A DNA stretch of 64,000 nt from Nocardia acididurans. Lineage in GTDB: Bacteria > Actinomycetota > Actinomycetes > Mycobacteriales > Mycobacteriaceae. Where the stretch lies: contig NZ_JAERRJ010000001.1 of assembly GCF_016741815.1 (NCBI RefSeq), positions 310,001-374,000 on the forward strand, given 5' to 3'. The notes under the pieces were generated by a model, which was not told where the DNA came from, searched no databases, and worked only from the letters and a program-made list of their open reading frames with translations. The translations under genes were made by a program, and so were the position numbers. This document shows positions 7,765-15,841 of the stretch, one piece after another (position 1 is the first letter of the stretch; the number at the start of each line of letters is the position of its first letter).

Positions 7765-7792
7765 TGAACCGTCGACTGCTCACATTCGTATC
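7765..7792 (+). promoter_or_regulatory. SigL-like promoter TGAACC-N16-CGTATC before the ThDP/KASIII operon
   Basis: TGAACC (7765-7770) and CGTATC (7787-7792) are spaced by exactly 16 bp, differing from the recalled SigL consensus -10 (CGTGTC) at one base. The element ends 51 bp before the ATG of the first operon gene, giving a leader of roughly 45 nt. The same architecture precedes the sigma gene at 4039. Confidence 0.55.
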
Positions 7793-7843
7793 CCGGGTAA
7801 CGAGACTCGGGCAATCCTGTGTCAGGCACCGGAAGGACCGCCC

Positions 7844-9538
7844 ATGCACAGCAGTTCTAGGGCAGCAGACTACCTGGTCAGAGCCGTTTCGGCACTGGGC
7901 GTACGGCACATCTTCGGCGTGGACGGCGCCAATATCGAAGATCTCTACGACGCCGCGTTCGACCACCGGCAAACCGTCACGGCGGTGGTGGCCAAACACG
8001 AATTCTCGGCCGCGACGATGGCCGACGGGTACGCGCGATCCACCTCCGGAATCGGAGTCGTGGTGGCCACGTCCGGTGGCGGGGCCATGAATCTGGTGGC
8101 CGGGCTCGCCGAATCCTTCGCCTCCCGGGTGCCCGTGCTGGCCCTCGTCGGGCAGCCGCCGACCGTCCTGGAGGGCAAGGGCGCCTTCCAGGACTCGAGC
8201 GGGCGGGCGGGCGCGTTCGACGCGGTTCGGCTGTTCTCGCCGATCTCGCAGTACTGCGCCCGCGTGGAGAACGCCTCCCGCCTGCCCGCTCACCTGGAAT
8301 GCGCGGTCGCCGCGGCCTACCGGGGCGGGCCCTCGGTGCTGCTGCTGCCCAAGGATGTTCAGCAGGCCGATCTGATCGCGCCGGCCTTCGTGCCACCGGT
8401 GCGGCGCTACCACCGCGATATCGCGAGCCTGTGGCGGGTGCTCGACACCGTCCGCACGGCCCGCGCCACCGGCAAGATCGTGATCATCGCCGGTGATCAG
8501 GTGGCCCGCGACGATGCCCGCGACGAACTGGCCGAACTCGCGGCCGTACTGGACGCCGCCGTGGGCGTCGCGCCTGACGCCAAGGACGCCTACCACCACG
8601 CCGATCCCGGATTCTGCGGCGTGGCCGGCAGTATGGGGCACCCCGAACTGGTCGACGCCCTGCACAATGCGGCGCTGTGCCTGCTCGTCGGCACCCGCAT
8701 GCCGGTCACCGCGCGGGCGGGGCTGGAGCAATCCCTGGCGGGGGTGACCATCGCCAGCGTGGGGGCCGAGTCGCCGTTCCTGCCTTCGATCCACGCGCAC
8801 ACGACCGACCTCGCGACCACGCTCACCGAGATGGTCAGCGAATCATCCCTTCCCACAGGAACTTCCGAACCCCACCCCCCGCAGCGCACGCCGAGTATCC
8901 ACAGCCTCACACCGCTCGATGTGCCCGCCGCGAACGGACCCGGCCTGCGGTATCGCGAGGTCGTCGAGACGATCAACGCCGAATTGCCGGACGGCTCCGA
9001 TGTTTTCGCCGATGCGGGAAACACCGGCGCGGCGGTGGTGCATCACCTGCGGCTCCCCCGCGACGGCCGATTCACCGTGGCCCTGGGGATGGGCGGCATG
9101 GGTTACGCCTTCGGGGCCGGGATCGGCTCGGCCTTCGCCTGCTGCGGACCGCCGGGCGGCGACACCCGCCGCACCTTCGTCATCGCCGGTGACGGCGCGT
9201 TCTTCATGCACGGCATGGAGATCCACACCGCGATCGAGCACAACCTGCCCATCACGTTCCTCGTCTTCAACAACAACGCCCACGCCATGTGCATAACTCG
9301 TGAACAGATCTTTTACGGAGATCGGTACAGCTTCAACAGGTTCCGGCCGGCGTATCCGGGCGCCGGGGTCGCCGCCATGTTCCCGGATATGTGCGCCCAC
9401 GCACCCACCACCCTCGCCGAACTGTCCGCGTCGCTGCGGCACTGCGTCGGCCGTCCCGGTCCGTCGTTCATCGCCATCGACTGCGATCCCGACGAGATCC
9501 CGCCCTTCACACCGTTTCTGACGGCCCCCAGGAGGTAA
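7844..9538 (+). CDS. Thiamine-diphosphate-dependent enzyme, acetolactate-synthase-like
   Basis: 564 residues in the POX/ALS family arrangement. The N-terminal PYR domain has catalytic Glu in VVAKHEFSAATMADGYAR (about residue 51), then a central domain, then the C-terminal PP domain with the ThDP/Mg motif GDGAFF...NNNAH. The region after the PP motif (CITREQIFYGD) differs from true acetolactate synthases. There is no regulatory subunit gene and no ilv gene nearby, so a dedicated carboligase or 2-oxoacid decarboxylase role is more likely than valine synthesis. ATG 7844 follows GGAAGG. It is the first gene of a tight operon with an SRPBCC protein, a KASIII-like synthase and an aminotransferase. 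Confidence 0.88.
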   Translation: MHSSSRAADYLVRAVSALGVRHIFGVDGANIEDLYDAAFDHRQTVTAVVAKHEFSAATMADGYARSTSGIGVVVATSGGGAMNLVAGLAESFASRVPVLALVGQPPTVLEGKGAFQDSSGRAGAFDAVRLFSPISQYCARVENASRLPAHLECAVAAAYRGGPSVLLLPKDVQQADLIAPAFVPPVRRYHRDIASLWRVLDTVRTARATGKIVIIAGDQVARDDARDELAELAAVLDAAVGVAPDAKDAYHHADPGFCGVAGSMGHPELVDALHNAALCLLVGTRMPVTARAGLEQSLAGVTIASVGAESPFLPSIHAHTTDLATTLTEMVSESSLPTGTSEPHPPQRTPSIHSLTPLDVPAANGPGLRYREVVETINAELPDGSDVFADAGNTGAAVVHHLRLPRDGRFTVALGMGGMGYAFGAGIGSAFACCGPPGGDTRRTFVIAGDGAFFMHGMEIHTAIEHNLPITFLVFNNNAHAMCITREQIFYGDRYSFNRFRPAYPGAGVAAMFPDMCAHAPTTLAELSASLRHCVGRPGPSFIAIDCDPDEIPPFTPFLTAPRR

Positions 9539-9540
9539 CC

Positions 9541-10200
9541 GTGACCACCAGTGCCCTGCCCGCACTCAGCGACATTCCCGAGGAGGTGGTGCCCGGCGTG
9601 CTGCGGATCGAGAATTCCGATCGCGACGCCACCACCCCGATCATTCTCGACATGCTGCGGTCGGTGTATCCGCACGATCAGGTGTTCGGCGAATTCTGCC
9701 CCGTCCAGGGGTATATCGACGCGCCGCCGCGTGACCTGTACGAATACCTCGCGGACACCAGGTCTCTGGAGGAGTGGACCTACAGCCTGCGCGGCTTCGA
9801 CGAGACCGAGCAGCCGGGACTGTGGCTGGCCTACGACCGGCTGGGCACCGACACCCGCATCTACACCCGCACGGTCGCCAATCCCGAGGCCATGACGGTG
9901 GACTACCACTGCGCCTGGGATCAGGGCGAACACCTGTGGATGATCTACCTGATGCGGGTGGTGGACGCGCAGGTGGTGTTCGACAAGCCCGGGTCGGTGG
10001 TGCTGTGGAACAACTGTCACCACCCGTTCTACGACAAGAACCCGTACGCGGACACCGCGCCCGCGGGTCGCAAGGTGTGGGTCGGCGACTTCTGGGAGAT
10101 GTTCTCGGCCGGGCACCAGCTGGAGCTGGACAACCTCAAAGCCATTGCCGAATACCGCGTGTCGCACGGGCTGCCGGTCAAGCCCGCCTGGATGGACTGA
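9541..10200 (+). CDS. SRPBCC (START-like) superfamily protein
   Basis: 219 residues starting at GTG 9541, 2 bp after the ThDP gene stop and preceded by AGGAGG. A region from about residue 58 (VQGYIDAPPRDLYEYLADTRSLEEWTY) has the opening pattern of polyketide-cyclase-like SRPBCC folds, and later NCHHPFYD and GDFWEMFSAGHQLELDNLKAIAEYR complete it. These folds form a deep hydrophobic pocket and act as cyclases, aromatases or lipid binders. Its place between the ThDP enzyme and the KASIII-like synthase suggests that it handles the product or intermediate of that pathway. No exact function is assigned. Confidence 0.7.
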   Translation: MTTSALPALSDIPEEVVPGVLRIENSDRDATTPIILDMLRSVYPHDQVFGEFCPVQGYIDAPPRDLYEYLADTRSLEEWTYSLRGFDETEQPGLWLAYDRLGTDTRIYTRTVANPEAMTVDYHCAWDQGEHLWMIYLMRVVDAQVVFDKPGSVVLWNNCHHPFYDKNPYADTAPAGRKVWVGDFWEMFSAGHQLELDNLKAIAEYRVSHGLPVKPAWMD

Positions 10201-10209
10201 GGACAGAGC

Positions 10210-11250
10210 ATGGATTTCACCGACCCGAACCTGCGGACCGTACCCGTCAGCCTGGTGGACGTCTCCAGCTATCTGCCCGGCGATCCGGTGGGCACGGAGT
10301 ACTTCACGCAGTTCTCGCGTTCCGAGCGGATGGCCAAGAACGTCATGTTCCGCGCCCCGAAGGCTCGCCACCACGTGCAGCGTGACGAGACGGCGGTCGA
10401 CATGGTGGAGCGTGCGGTCGCACCGTTGATCGACCGCCATGGCGCACAGGAGCTTTCGACCATCGATGTGCTGCTGACCCACACCCAGCTGCCGGACAAT
10501 CCGGTGATGGGCTGCGGCGCGGAGGTGGCCCGGCGGCTGAACATGCGGCCGCGCTGGGTGTTCGACGTGCACAACGGCGGCTGCGCGGCCTTCGTGCACA
10601 TGATGGAGCTGGCCCGCACCATCCTGCGCTCCACCGACGCGCGCACCGCGCTCATCTTGGCCACGCAGAACTGCGCGGGGCCGGTGTTCACCCAGTCCGA
10701 GATCCGCGGGCTCGCCCAGGCACCCGTGCCCGGGGATGGTTGTGGCGCAGGGCTTCTCGTGAAGAACAATGCCGCGCCCATTCTCGATGTGGAATGCCGC
10801 ACCTATCCCGAGTTCGCCGGCGACATGGAGTTCAGCACCGGGTCCGAGCGCAGGTACTGGGAGCCGGGCGAAGGCCAGGGCTGCGTCTCCTTCACCGAAT
10901 CCAAAGTGGCCAAGGTGTTCTCGCGCGGCAACCGGCTGGTGCCGGAGGTCGCGCTGGCGGTCTGCGATCGGATCGGCGTGAAGGGCCGCGACATCGACAC
11001 CTTCGTCACCAATCAGCCCAACCGGCTGTTCCTGCGCAACTGGCACGATGCGCTGGAGCTGCCCGCCGAACGACACCCCGACACCTTCGACGAATGCGGA
11101 AACCTGTTCGCGGCAGGCATTCCCGTCACCCTCGACACCGAGAACCGGGCGGGCCGGTTGCGCAACGGGTCGATCGTGCTGATGTCGGCCTTCGCCCATG
11201 CCGGGGACTTCGCGGGCGCGGCGGCCGTACGGTGGGGCGCGGCGGTATGA
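10210..11250 (+). CDS. 3-oxoacyl-ACP synthase III-like (thiolase-fold) enzyme with altered catalytic triad
   Basis: 346 residues with the KASIII fold. The nucleophile Cys125 lies in DVHNGGCAAFV. The usual His of the PHQAN-type motif is replaced: the segment reads FVTNQPNRLF with Asn268. The second Asn is kept as Asn298 in ECGNLFAAGIP. The triad is therefore C-N-N rather than C-H-N. Without His, malonyl decarboxylation should be impaired, which favours acyl transfer or a non-decarboxylating condensation. It follows the SRPBCC gene by 9 bp and overlaps the aminotransferase start by 4 bp. It is unlikely to be housekeeping FabH. Confidence 0.85.
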   Translation: MDFTDPNLRTVPVSLVDVSSYLPGDPVGTEYFTQFSRSERMAKNVMFRAPKARHHVQRDETAVDMVERAVAPLIDRHGAQELSTIDVLLTHTQLPDNPVMGCGAEVARRLNMRPRWVFDVHNGGCAAFVHMMELARTILRSTDARTALILATQNCAGPVFTQSEIRGLAQAPVPGDGCGAGLLVKNNAAPILDVECRTYPEFAGDMEFSTGSERRYWEPGEGQGCVSFTESKVAKVFSRGNRLVPEVALAVCDRIGVKGRDIDTFVTNQPNRLFLRNWHDALELPAERHPDTFDECGNLFAAGIPVTLDTENRAGRLRNGSIVLMSAFAHAGDFAGAAAVRWGAAV

Positions 11251-12362
11251 GTGCGCACCCCGCCGCACCGCAGGAGGCGTCACTCTCGCAGGCACCGCGC
11301 TTCGACGCGGTGCGCTTCGACCTGACGCTGAGTGAAAACCCGTTTCCGCCACTGCCTTCCGTGAGCGACGCGGTGGAGGAATGCCTGTCGCGGGCGAACC
11401 GGTATCCGGAGTTCCTGCCGCGAGTGCTGCCGCGTGTCGTCGCCGATCATCTCGGGGTGGACGCCGAGCAGATCGTGGTGGGCTCCGGCGCGACCGGGGT
11501 GGCCATGCAGATCATGCAGACGCTGCCCGCCCGGGGTGATCGGTTCATCTTCGCGACGCCCACCTTCGACGGGTATCCGATCATGGCGAATCAGCTGGGG
11601 CTGAGCACAATTCAGGTGCCACTGGATTCGGCGGGCCGCCAGAACCTGTGGTCCATGGCGCGGGCGGTGGACGAGCGCACCGGGCTGATCGCGGTGTGCC
11701 GGCCGCACAATCCGACCGGCACCGTGGTCCCGGCCAGTGAGCTGAAGGGCTTCCTGTATTCGATTCCCGCGCACGTCCCCGTGATCCTGGATGAGGCGTA
11801 CGTCGAATTCCTCGGCGCGAGTGACACTCTCGATGTGGTGGAGCTGGTACGCAGGCACCCCAATGTGATCGTGCTGCGCACCTTCTCCAAGGCGTACGGG
11901 CTGGCCGGGCTGCGCATCGGGTACGGCTTCGGGTCGGCGGAACTGCTGGCGCGGGTGCGGCGGCTGCAACTGCCGTTCGGCATGCCGGAGACGGCGGTGG
12001 CGGCCGTGCGCGCCTCCTATGCCGCGGAAGCCGAACTGGGCGAACGCATTCTGCGCATCACCACGCAGCGGGAGCTGCTGCGGAACGCGTTGCGGCGGCA
12101 CGGTATCCGGGTGCCGCGCAGCAGCGGCAACTTCCTGTTCCTGCCGGGCAGCGATATCGCGGCCACGCTCACACATGCCGGGATCGCGGTGAAACGCTAT
12201 CCCGACGGGAGCGCGCGCATCGCGGTCGGCGATCCGGATGCCGATCGCGCGGTGCTGCGCGCCCTGGCCGGGCCGCACGATGCGCTGCGGGGCGAGGACA
12301 GCCGGATGCTGTCCGTCACGGTGCGGTCCGAGCCCAGCGCTGTGCGATCGCGGCACAGGTGA
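11247..12362 (+). CDS. Class I/II PLP aminotransferase, HisC-like
   Basis: 371 residues, a fold-type I aminotransferase of the histidinol-phosphate aminotransferase group. LSENPFPPLP is near residue 33 and RPHNPTG in the substrate/PLP region. ILDEAYVEF and the Schiff-base Lys215 in FSKAYGLAGLRIGY follow. The start ATGA overlaps the KASIII stop, so translation is coupled. No other histidine genes are near, so a role in the ThDP/KASIII pathway (amination of a ketone or oxoacid) is more likely than histidine synthesis. The last 47 bp overlap the convergent transporter gene. Confidence 0.85.
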   Translation: MSAHPAAPQEASLSQAPRFDAVRFDLTLSENPFPPLPSVSDAVEECLSRANRYPEFLPRVLPRVVADHLGVDAEQIVVGSGATGVAMQIMQTLPARGDRFIFATPTFDGYPIMANQLGLSTIQVPLDSAGRQNLWSMARAVDERTGLIAVCRPHNPTGTVVPASELKGFLYSIPAHVPVILDEAYVEFLGASDTLDVVELVRRHPNVIVLRTFSKAYGLAGLRIGYGFGSAELLARVRRLQLPFGMPETAVAAVRASYAAEAELGERILRITTQRELLRNALRRHGIRVPRSSGNFLFLPGSDIAATLTHAGIAVKRYPDGSARIAVGDPDADRAVLRALAGPHDALRGEDSRMLSVTVRSEPSAVRSRHR

Positions 12363-13284
12363 TCAGCTGGATCTGATGGAAGATCATGAGCGGCAGCACG
12401 ATCAGGCCGACCGGGGAGCCCGCGAACAGCACGGTGGCCATGGGCAGGCCGGTGGCGAGGCTCTTCTTGGATCCGCAGAACACCACCACGATCCGGTCGG
12501 CCCGCTCGAAGCCCAGCGCCTCGCCGAGGAAGGCCGTGGCGGCCAGCACGAGGGCCAGGATTACACAGCACACGGCGACCACGGCCAGAATCCGCCACGG
12601 CGACAGGGTGTTCCAGATGCCCTCCACCATGCCCGCGCTGAACGCCGCGTACACGACCAGCACGATGGATCCGCGATCCACCAGTTTCGTCGGCTCCGCG
12701 TAGCGGCGCAGGAAGCCGATCACCTTGGGCCGCAGCAACTGTCCGACGAAGAACGGGACCAGCAGCTGCAGCACGATGTCGAGGATGGCCGAGGGGTCCA
12801 CCCTCGCCTGCCCGGTGGTGTTCATCAACAGGATCACCAGGGCGGGAGTCAGGAAGACGCCCAGCAGATTCGACACCGTGGCGCTCACGATCGCGCCCGC
12901 CACATTGCCCTTGGCGATGGAGGTGAACGCGATCGAGGACTGCACCGTGGACGGGATCAGGCACAGGAACAGCACACCGGTGTACAGGTCGTCGGTCAGC
13001 ACGTGCGGCACCAGTAGTCGCGCGGCCAGGCCGATGATCGGGAACAGGACGAATGTGCAGGCCAGCACGGTGAGATGGAGTCGCCAGTGCTTCAGGCCCG
13101 CCAGCGCCTCCTGCGGGGACAGCCGGGTGCCGTACAGCAGAAACAGCAATGCGATGGCTATTTTCGTCAGCCAGTCCACCACCGTCGCCGCGTCACCCCG
13201 GGCCGGGAAAATGCTGGCCACGACGACAGCGCCGATGATCGACAGAATGAATCCGTCGATATAGAACTTGCTGAGAAATCGCAC
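12316..13284 (-). CDS. Bile acid:sodium symporter family transporter (YfeH/SBF-like)
   Basis: 322 residues with about ten hydrophobic helices and the SBF-like pattern: FLLYGTRLSPQEALAGLKHWRLH, then LCLIPSTVQSSIAFTSIAKGN and FCGSKKSLATGLPMA, the paired crossover motifs. It probably moves an organic anion or similar solute across the membrane with an ion gradient; the substrate is unknown. It faces the aminotransferase gene and overlaps its end by 47 bp, so a link to that operon (export of its product) is only a possibility. Confidence 0.85.
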   Translation of the reverse strand: MRFLSKFYIDGFILSIIGAVVVASIFPARGDAATVVDWLTKIAIALLFLLYGTRLSPQEALAGLKHWRLHLTVLACTFVLFPIIGLAARLLVPHVLTDDLYTGVLFLCLIPSTVQSSIAFTSIAKGNVAGAIVSATVSNLLGVFLTPALVILLMNTTGQARVDPSAILDIVLQLLVPFFVGQLLRPKVIGFLRRYAEPTKLVDRGSIVLVVYAAFSAGMVEGIWNTLSPWRILAVVAVCCVILALVLAATAFLGEALGFERADRIVVVFCGSKKSLATGLPMATVLFAGSPVGLIVLPLMIFHQIQLITCAAIAQRWARTAP

Positions 13285-13388
13285 CCGCCCAACTTAAACA
13301 CCCCAATTTATTTGGATTAACACCGGACCCGTACGACGGCGATACTGGGGGTGATCGACGTCCAGACGACTCCCGAGGGGGGATCGCC

Positions 13389-14324
13389 ATGGTCACAGTG
13401 ACCATCCAGGCCGCAGTCCCGGCCGCCGCGGACACGTGGGGGATTTCCGGACCGGCATTTCTCGGCTTCTACCTGCTCACGGCCCTGGCCGCCGCGGTGT
13501 ACGGATTCACCCAGCGGGCCAGAATCATTCGCGACACCTCGCACACCCGCCCGCACGCGCATCCGCTCACCGTCACCGAGACGGCCATGCTGTTCGACGA
13601 CCGCCGGCCGGTGCTCGCGGGGCTGGCGCAACTGCGCGGGCACGGCCTGATCAGTTCGGCGGGCACACCCACCCGCGGCCCCGACCGCATCACCGAACAG
13701 CCGCTCGACAGCTTCTCCAAGGCGCTGCTCGCCTACCTGCGCACCGGGCACAAGAAACACGTGCTGGCCATGTCCGGCGCGTCGACCGGTCCGCTGAAGA
13801 CCCTGCGCAAGTCGCTGGTCGACCGCGGCTACCTGCTCAGCCCCGCGCAACAGCGGAGCCTGTTCCTGGCCGCGCTGCCGTTGGACGCACTGCTGGTGCT
13901 CGGCATCATCCGGATCGTGGCGGGCTCGGCCAACCACAAGCCGGTCGTCTTCCTGATTCTGGCCATGATCGGCGTCTTCATCCTGACCGTGCTCGTGATG
14001 CGCCCGGTCCGCCTGACCCAGCAGGGCCGCCGGACCCGGCAGGAAACCATGCAGCGCAACAGCCATCTGCGCCCCGGCAACTCGCCCGCCTACACCTCCT
14101 ACGGCACGGACAGCGCCGCGCTGGCCGCCGCCCTCTTCGGCGCCGCCGTCATCTGGCAGCTCGATCCCGAACTCGCGGGCAACACCGGAACCATCTCCGC
14201 GAGCGGATCCGGCGGTTACAGCGGCTCCGGCAGCAGCTGCTCCGGCGGCGGCAGCGGGGGCGACGGTGGCGGAGGGGGAGGCGGCGGAGGCTGTGGCGGC
14301 GGTGGAGGAGGCTGTGGCGGATGA
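13389..14324 (+). CDS. TIGR04222-type membrane protein with Gly/Cys-rich C-terminal tail
   Basis: 311 residues. A hydrophobic helix lies near residues 18-38, then a cytoplasmic region with RPHAHPLTVTETAMLF and LRKSLVDRGYLLSPAQQ. Two helices are near 160-200 and a further hydrophobic patch near 245-260. The tail from about residue 268 is low complexity, almost only Gly and Ser with three Cys (SSC, GGC, GGC) and ending CGG. This matches the TIGR04222 family, known for a domain next to such tails. The ATG follows GAGGGGG. Its stop overlaps the MNIO gene start (ATGA). The tail is a candidate substrate for that enzyme. Confidence 0.8.
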   Translation: MVTVTIQAAVPAAADTWGISGPAFLGFYLLTALAAAVYGFTQRARIIRDTSHTRPHAHPLTVTETAMLFDDRRPVLAGLAQLRGHGLISSAGTPTRGPDRITEQPLDSFSKALLAYLRTGHKKHVLAMSGASTGPLKTLRKSLVDRGYLLSPAQQRSLFLAALPLDALLVLGIIRIVAGSANHKPVVFLILAMIGVFILTVLVMRPVRLTQQGRRTRQETMQRNSHLRPGNSPAYTSYGTDSAALAAALFGAAVIWQLDPELAGNTGTISASGSGGYSGSGSSCSGGGSGGDGGGGGGGGGCGGGGGGCGG

Positions 14325-15364
14325 GCGCGACCCCGCAGCCCGGCTCGACCGGCACGCCACAATCTGGAGCAGGCGGCTCGCTGTCAGATGGCGGCCCGCT
14401 GATGGGCGGCGGCCTGCTGCCGAACGGCGGGATCGGTGTCGGCTGGCGGCGTGAAATCTGCGGCGTCATAGCGGGTTTGGAAGGCATCGGATTCTGCGAG
14501 GTGATCGCGGAGTCGCTGCCGTATGCCGGGCGGGCGCCGGGACGGCGCCGACCATCGGAGGGTTGGTCCGCGCTCGTCCGGCGGACGAGCGGGTGGACGC
14601 CGCGCGGACGCAACGCATCCGCGCCACGACAGCCGGGCGTACCCGTGCCGGAGGAACTGGAGGCGCTGCGTGCGACCGGGGTAGCTGTTGTGCCGCATGG
14701 AATTTCACTGTCACTCGGTGGAGCCGAAGGAGTCGATGCGCACCGGGTCGAGCATTTGGCCGATTGTGCGCGAGCGCTCGGGTCGCCGCTGGTGAGCGAG
14801 CACATCGCCTTCGTGCGGGCGGGCGGGATCGAGGCGGGGCATCTGCTGCCGGTGCCGCGCACCCGGGAGGCGCTGGATGTGCTGGCGCGCAACATCTCTC
14901 GTACGCAGGCGGAGCTCGAAGTGCCGCTGGCGGTCGAGAACATCGCGGCGCTGTTCGAGTGGCCGGACGCGGAGTTCACGGAGGCGGAGTTCCTGCGGGA
15001 GCTGGTGGATCGGACCGGCGTGTATCTACTGGTCGATATCGCGAACGTGTACGCCAACGCGCGCAACAGGTCTCGTGATCCGCTGACGGAGTTGCTCAGC
15101 CTGCCGACCGAGCGGATCGCGTACTGCCATGTGGCCGGAGGCCGCGAGGTAGGCGGGCGATATCACGACACGCATGTGCACGCGGTGCCCGCGGCGGTAC
15201 TGGAGCTGGTCTCGGAGTTCACGGCACGCAATCCGGTGCCGCTCATGCTGGAGCGGGATGGAAACTATCCGCCCGCAGGCGAACTCGTGGCGGAGTTGGC
15301 CGCCATCGCCGCGGCAGCGGGGCGGCCCGAGGTGACGCTGCGGGCAGGTGCGCTATCGGCATGA
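14321..15364 (+). CDS. Multinuclear non-heme iron oxidase (MNIO, DUF692 family)
   Basis: 347 residues with the TIM-barrel metal ligands of DUF692/MNIO enzymes visible in order: His126 (PHGISLSLGG), His161 (SEHIAFV), Glu206 (ENIAAL), Asp239 and Asn242 (DIANVYANA), His270 (CHVAGG), Asp283 and His285 (DTHVH) and Glu311 (LERD). Characterised relatives (MbnB, TglH, BufB) use iron to remodel Cys residues of ribosomal peptides. A basic segment of roughly 33 residues (about 74-107, GRRRPSEGW to APRQP) interrupts the usual N-terminal region. The gene is coupled by ATGA overlaps to a Gly/Cys-tailed membrane protein upstream and a small unknown gene downstream. Confidence 0.88.
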   Translation: MSATPQPGSTGTPQSGAGGSLSDGGPLMGGGLLPNGGIGVGWRREICGVIAGLEGIGFCEVIAESLPYAGRAPGRRRPSEGWSALVRRTSGWTPRGRNASAPRQPGVPVPEELEALRATGVAVVPHGISLSLGGAEGVDAHRVEHLADCARALGSPLVSEHIAFVRAGGIEAGHLLPVPRTREALDVLARNISRTQAELEVPLAVENIAALFEWPDAEFTEAEFLRELVDRTGVYLLVDIANVYANARNRSRDPLTELLSLPTERIAYCHVAGGREVGGRYHDTHVHAVPAAVLELVSEFTARNPVPLMLERDGNYPPAGELVAELAAIAAAAGRPEVTLRAGALSA

Positions 15365-15735
15365 GCGACACCATTGGTACCAGCGATGCCGCCGGTATGA
15401 GCGACCCTCCCGGCCCGACGGCCCCGGGCATGCTGGCACAGCAGCAGGCGGCGCTGGTGCGAGCCCTGGTGGCGGGCGGGGAGATTCCGCCCGGGTTCGA
15501 CCGGGCCGACATCACGGCCACCGTGAAGGCGCTGCTGCACAAGCGGGCCGAGGAGGTCGCCGCCCGGTACCCCCTGCTGGCCCACGAGTGCGGGCCCGGC
15601 TTCGCCGCGAAGTACACGGCCTGGGCGCACGCTCGCCCGAAGATCAGTACGGCCGCCGACGCCGAGGCCTTCGCCGCCGATCACGATCTGGCTTCCCACA
15701 GACCGCGCCGCCGCCTGCGCGACCTGTTTCGCTGA
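15361..15735 (+). CDS. Small protein of unknown function, MNIO partner candidate
   Basis: 124 residues, starting inside the MNIO stop (ATGA). The first 20 residues are Ser/Pro/Gly-rich, then a predicted all-alpha domain: MLAQQQAALVRALVAGGEIPPGFD, ADITATVKALLHKRAEEVAARYPLL, FAAKYTAWAHARPK. It ends in a basic RPRRRLRDLF. I do not recognise the family. MNIO systems usually include a second small protein that binds the precursor or enzyme (MbnC, TglI, DUF2063/BufC), and this gene is positioned to be that partner. That role is inferred from context only. Confidence 0.7.
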   Translation: MSDTIGTSDAAGMSDPPGPTAPGMLAQQQAALVRALVAGGEIPPGFDRADITATVKALLHKRAEEVAARYPLLAHECGPGFAAKYTAWAHARPKISTAADAEAFAADHDLASHRPRRRLRDLFR

Positions 15736-15841
15736 CCCGAACCCGGTAACTCCGCAGTTGCCTGGCGGACGATTCATGCGCGAGTGCTAATGTCGCGATG
15801 AGTTTGCCGCGATGTTTCCAGACCACTCGAAAGGAAGTCCG

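Noticed and set aside
7115..7843. Long N-terminal extension of the ThDP gene frame
   Set aside because: It covers the EXLDI gene on the other strand and shows no similarity to ThDP enzymes. ATG 7844 with GGAAGG upstream gives a normal-length enzyme.
11247..12362. hisC for histidine biosynthesis
   Set aside because: It is coupled to the KASIII-like gene with no other his gene nearby; a dedicated aminotransferase is more likely.
15736..15841. Zur or ArsR-type operator before the His-rich gene
   Set aside because: No palindrome or Zur-box match was visible in the 106-bp gap, so metal regulation there is unsupported.
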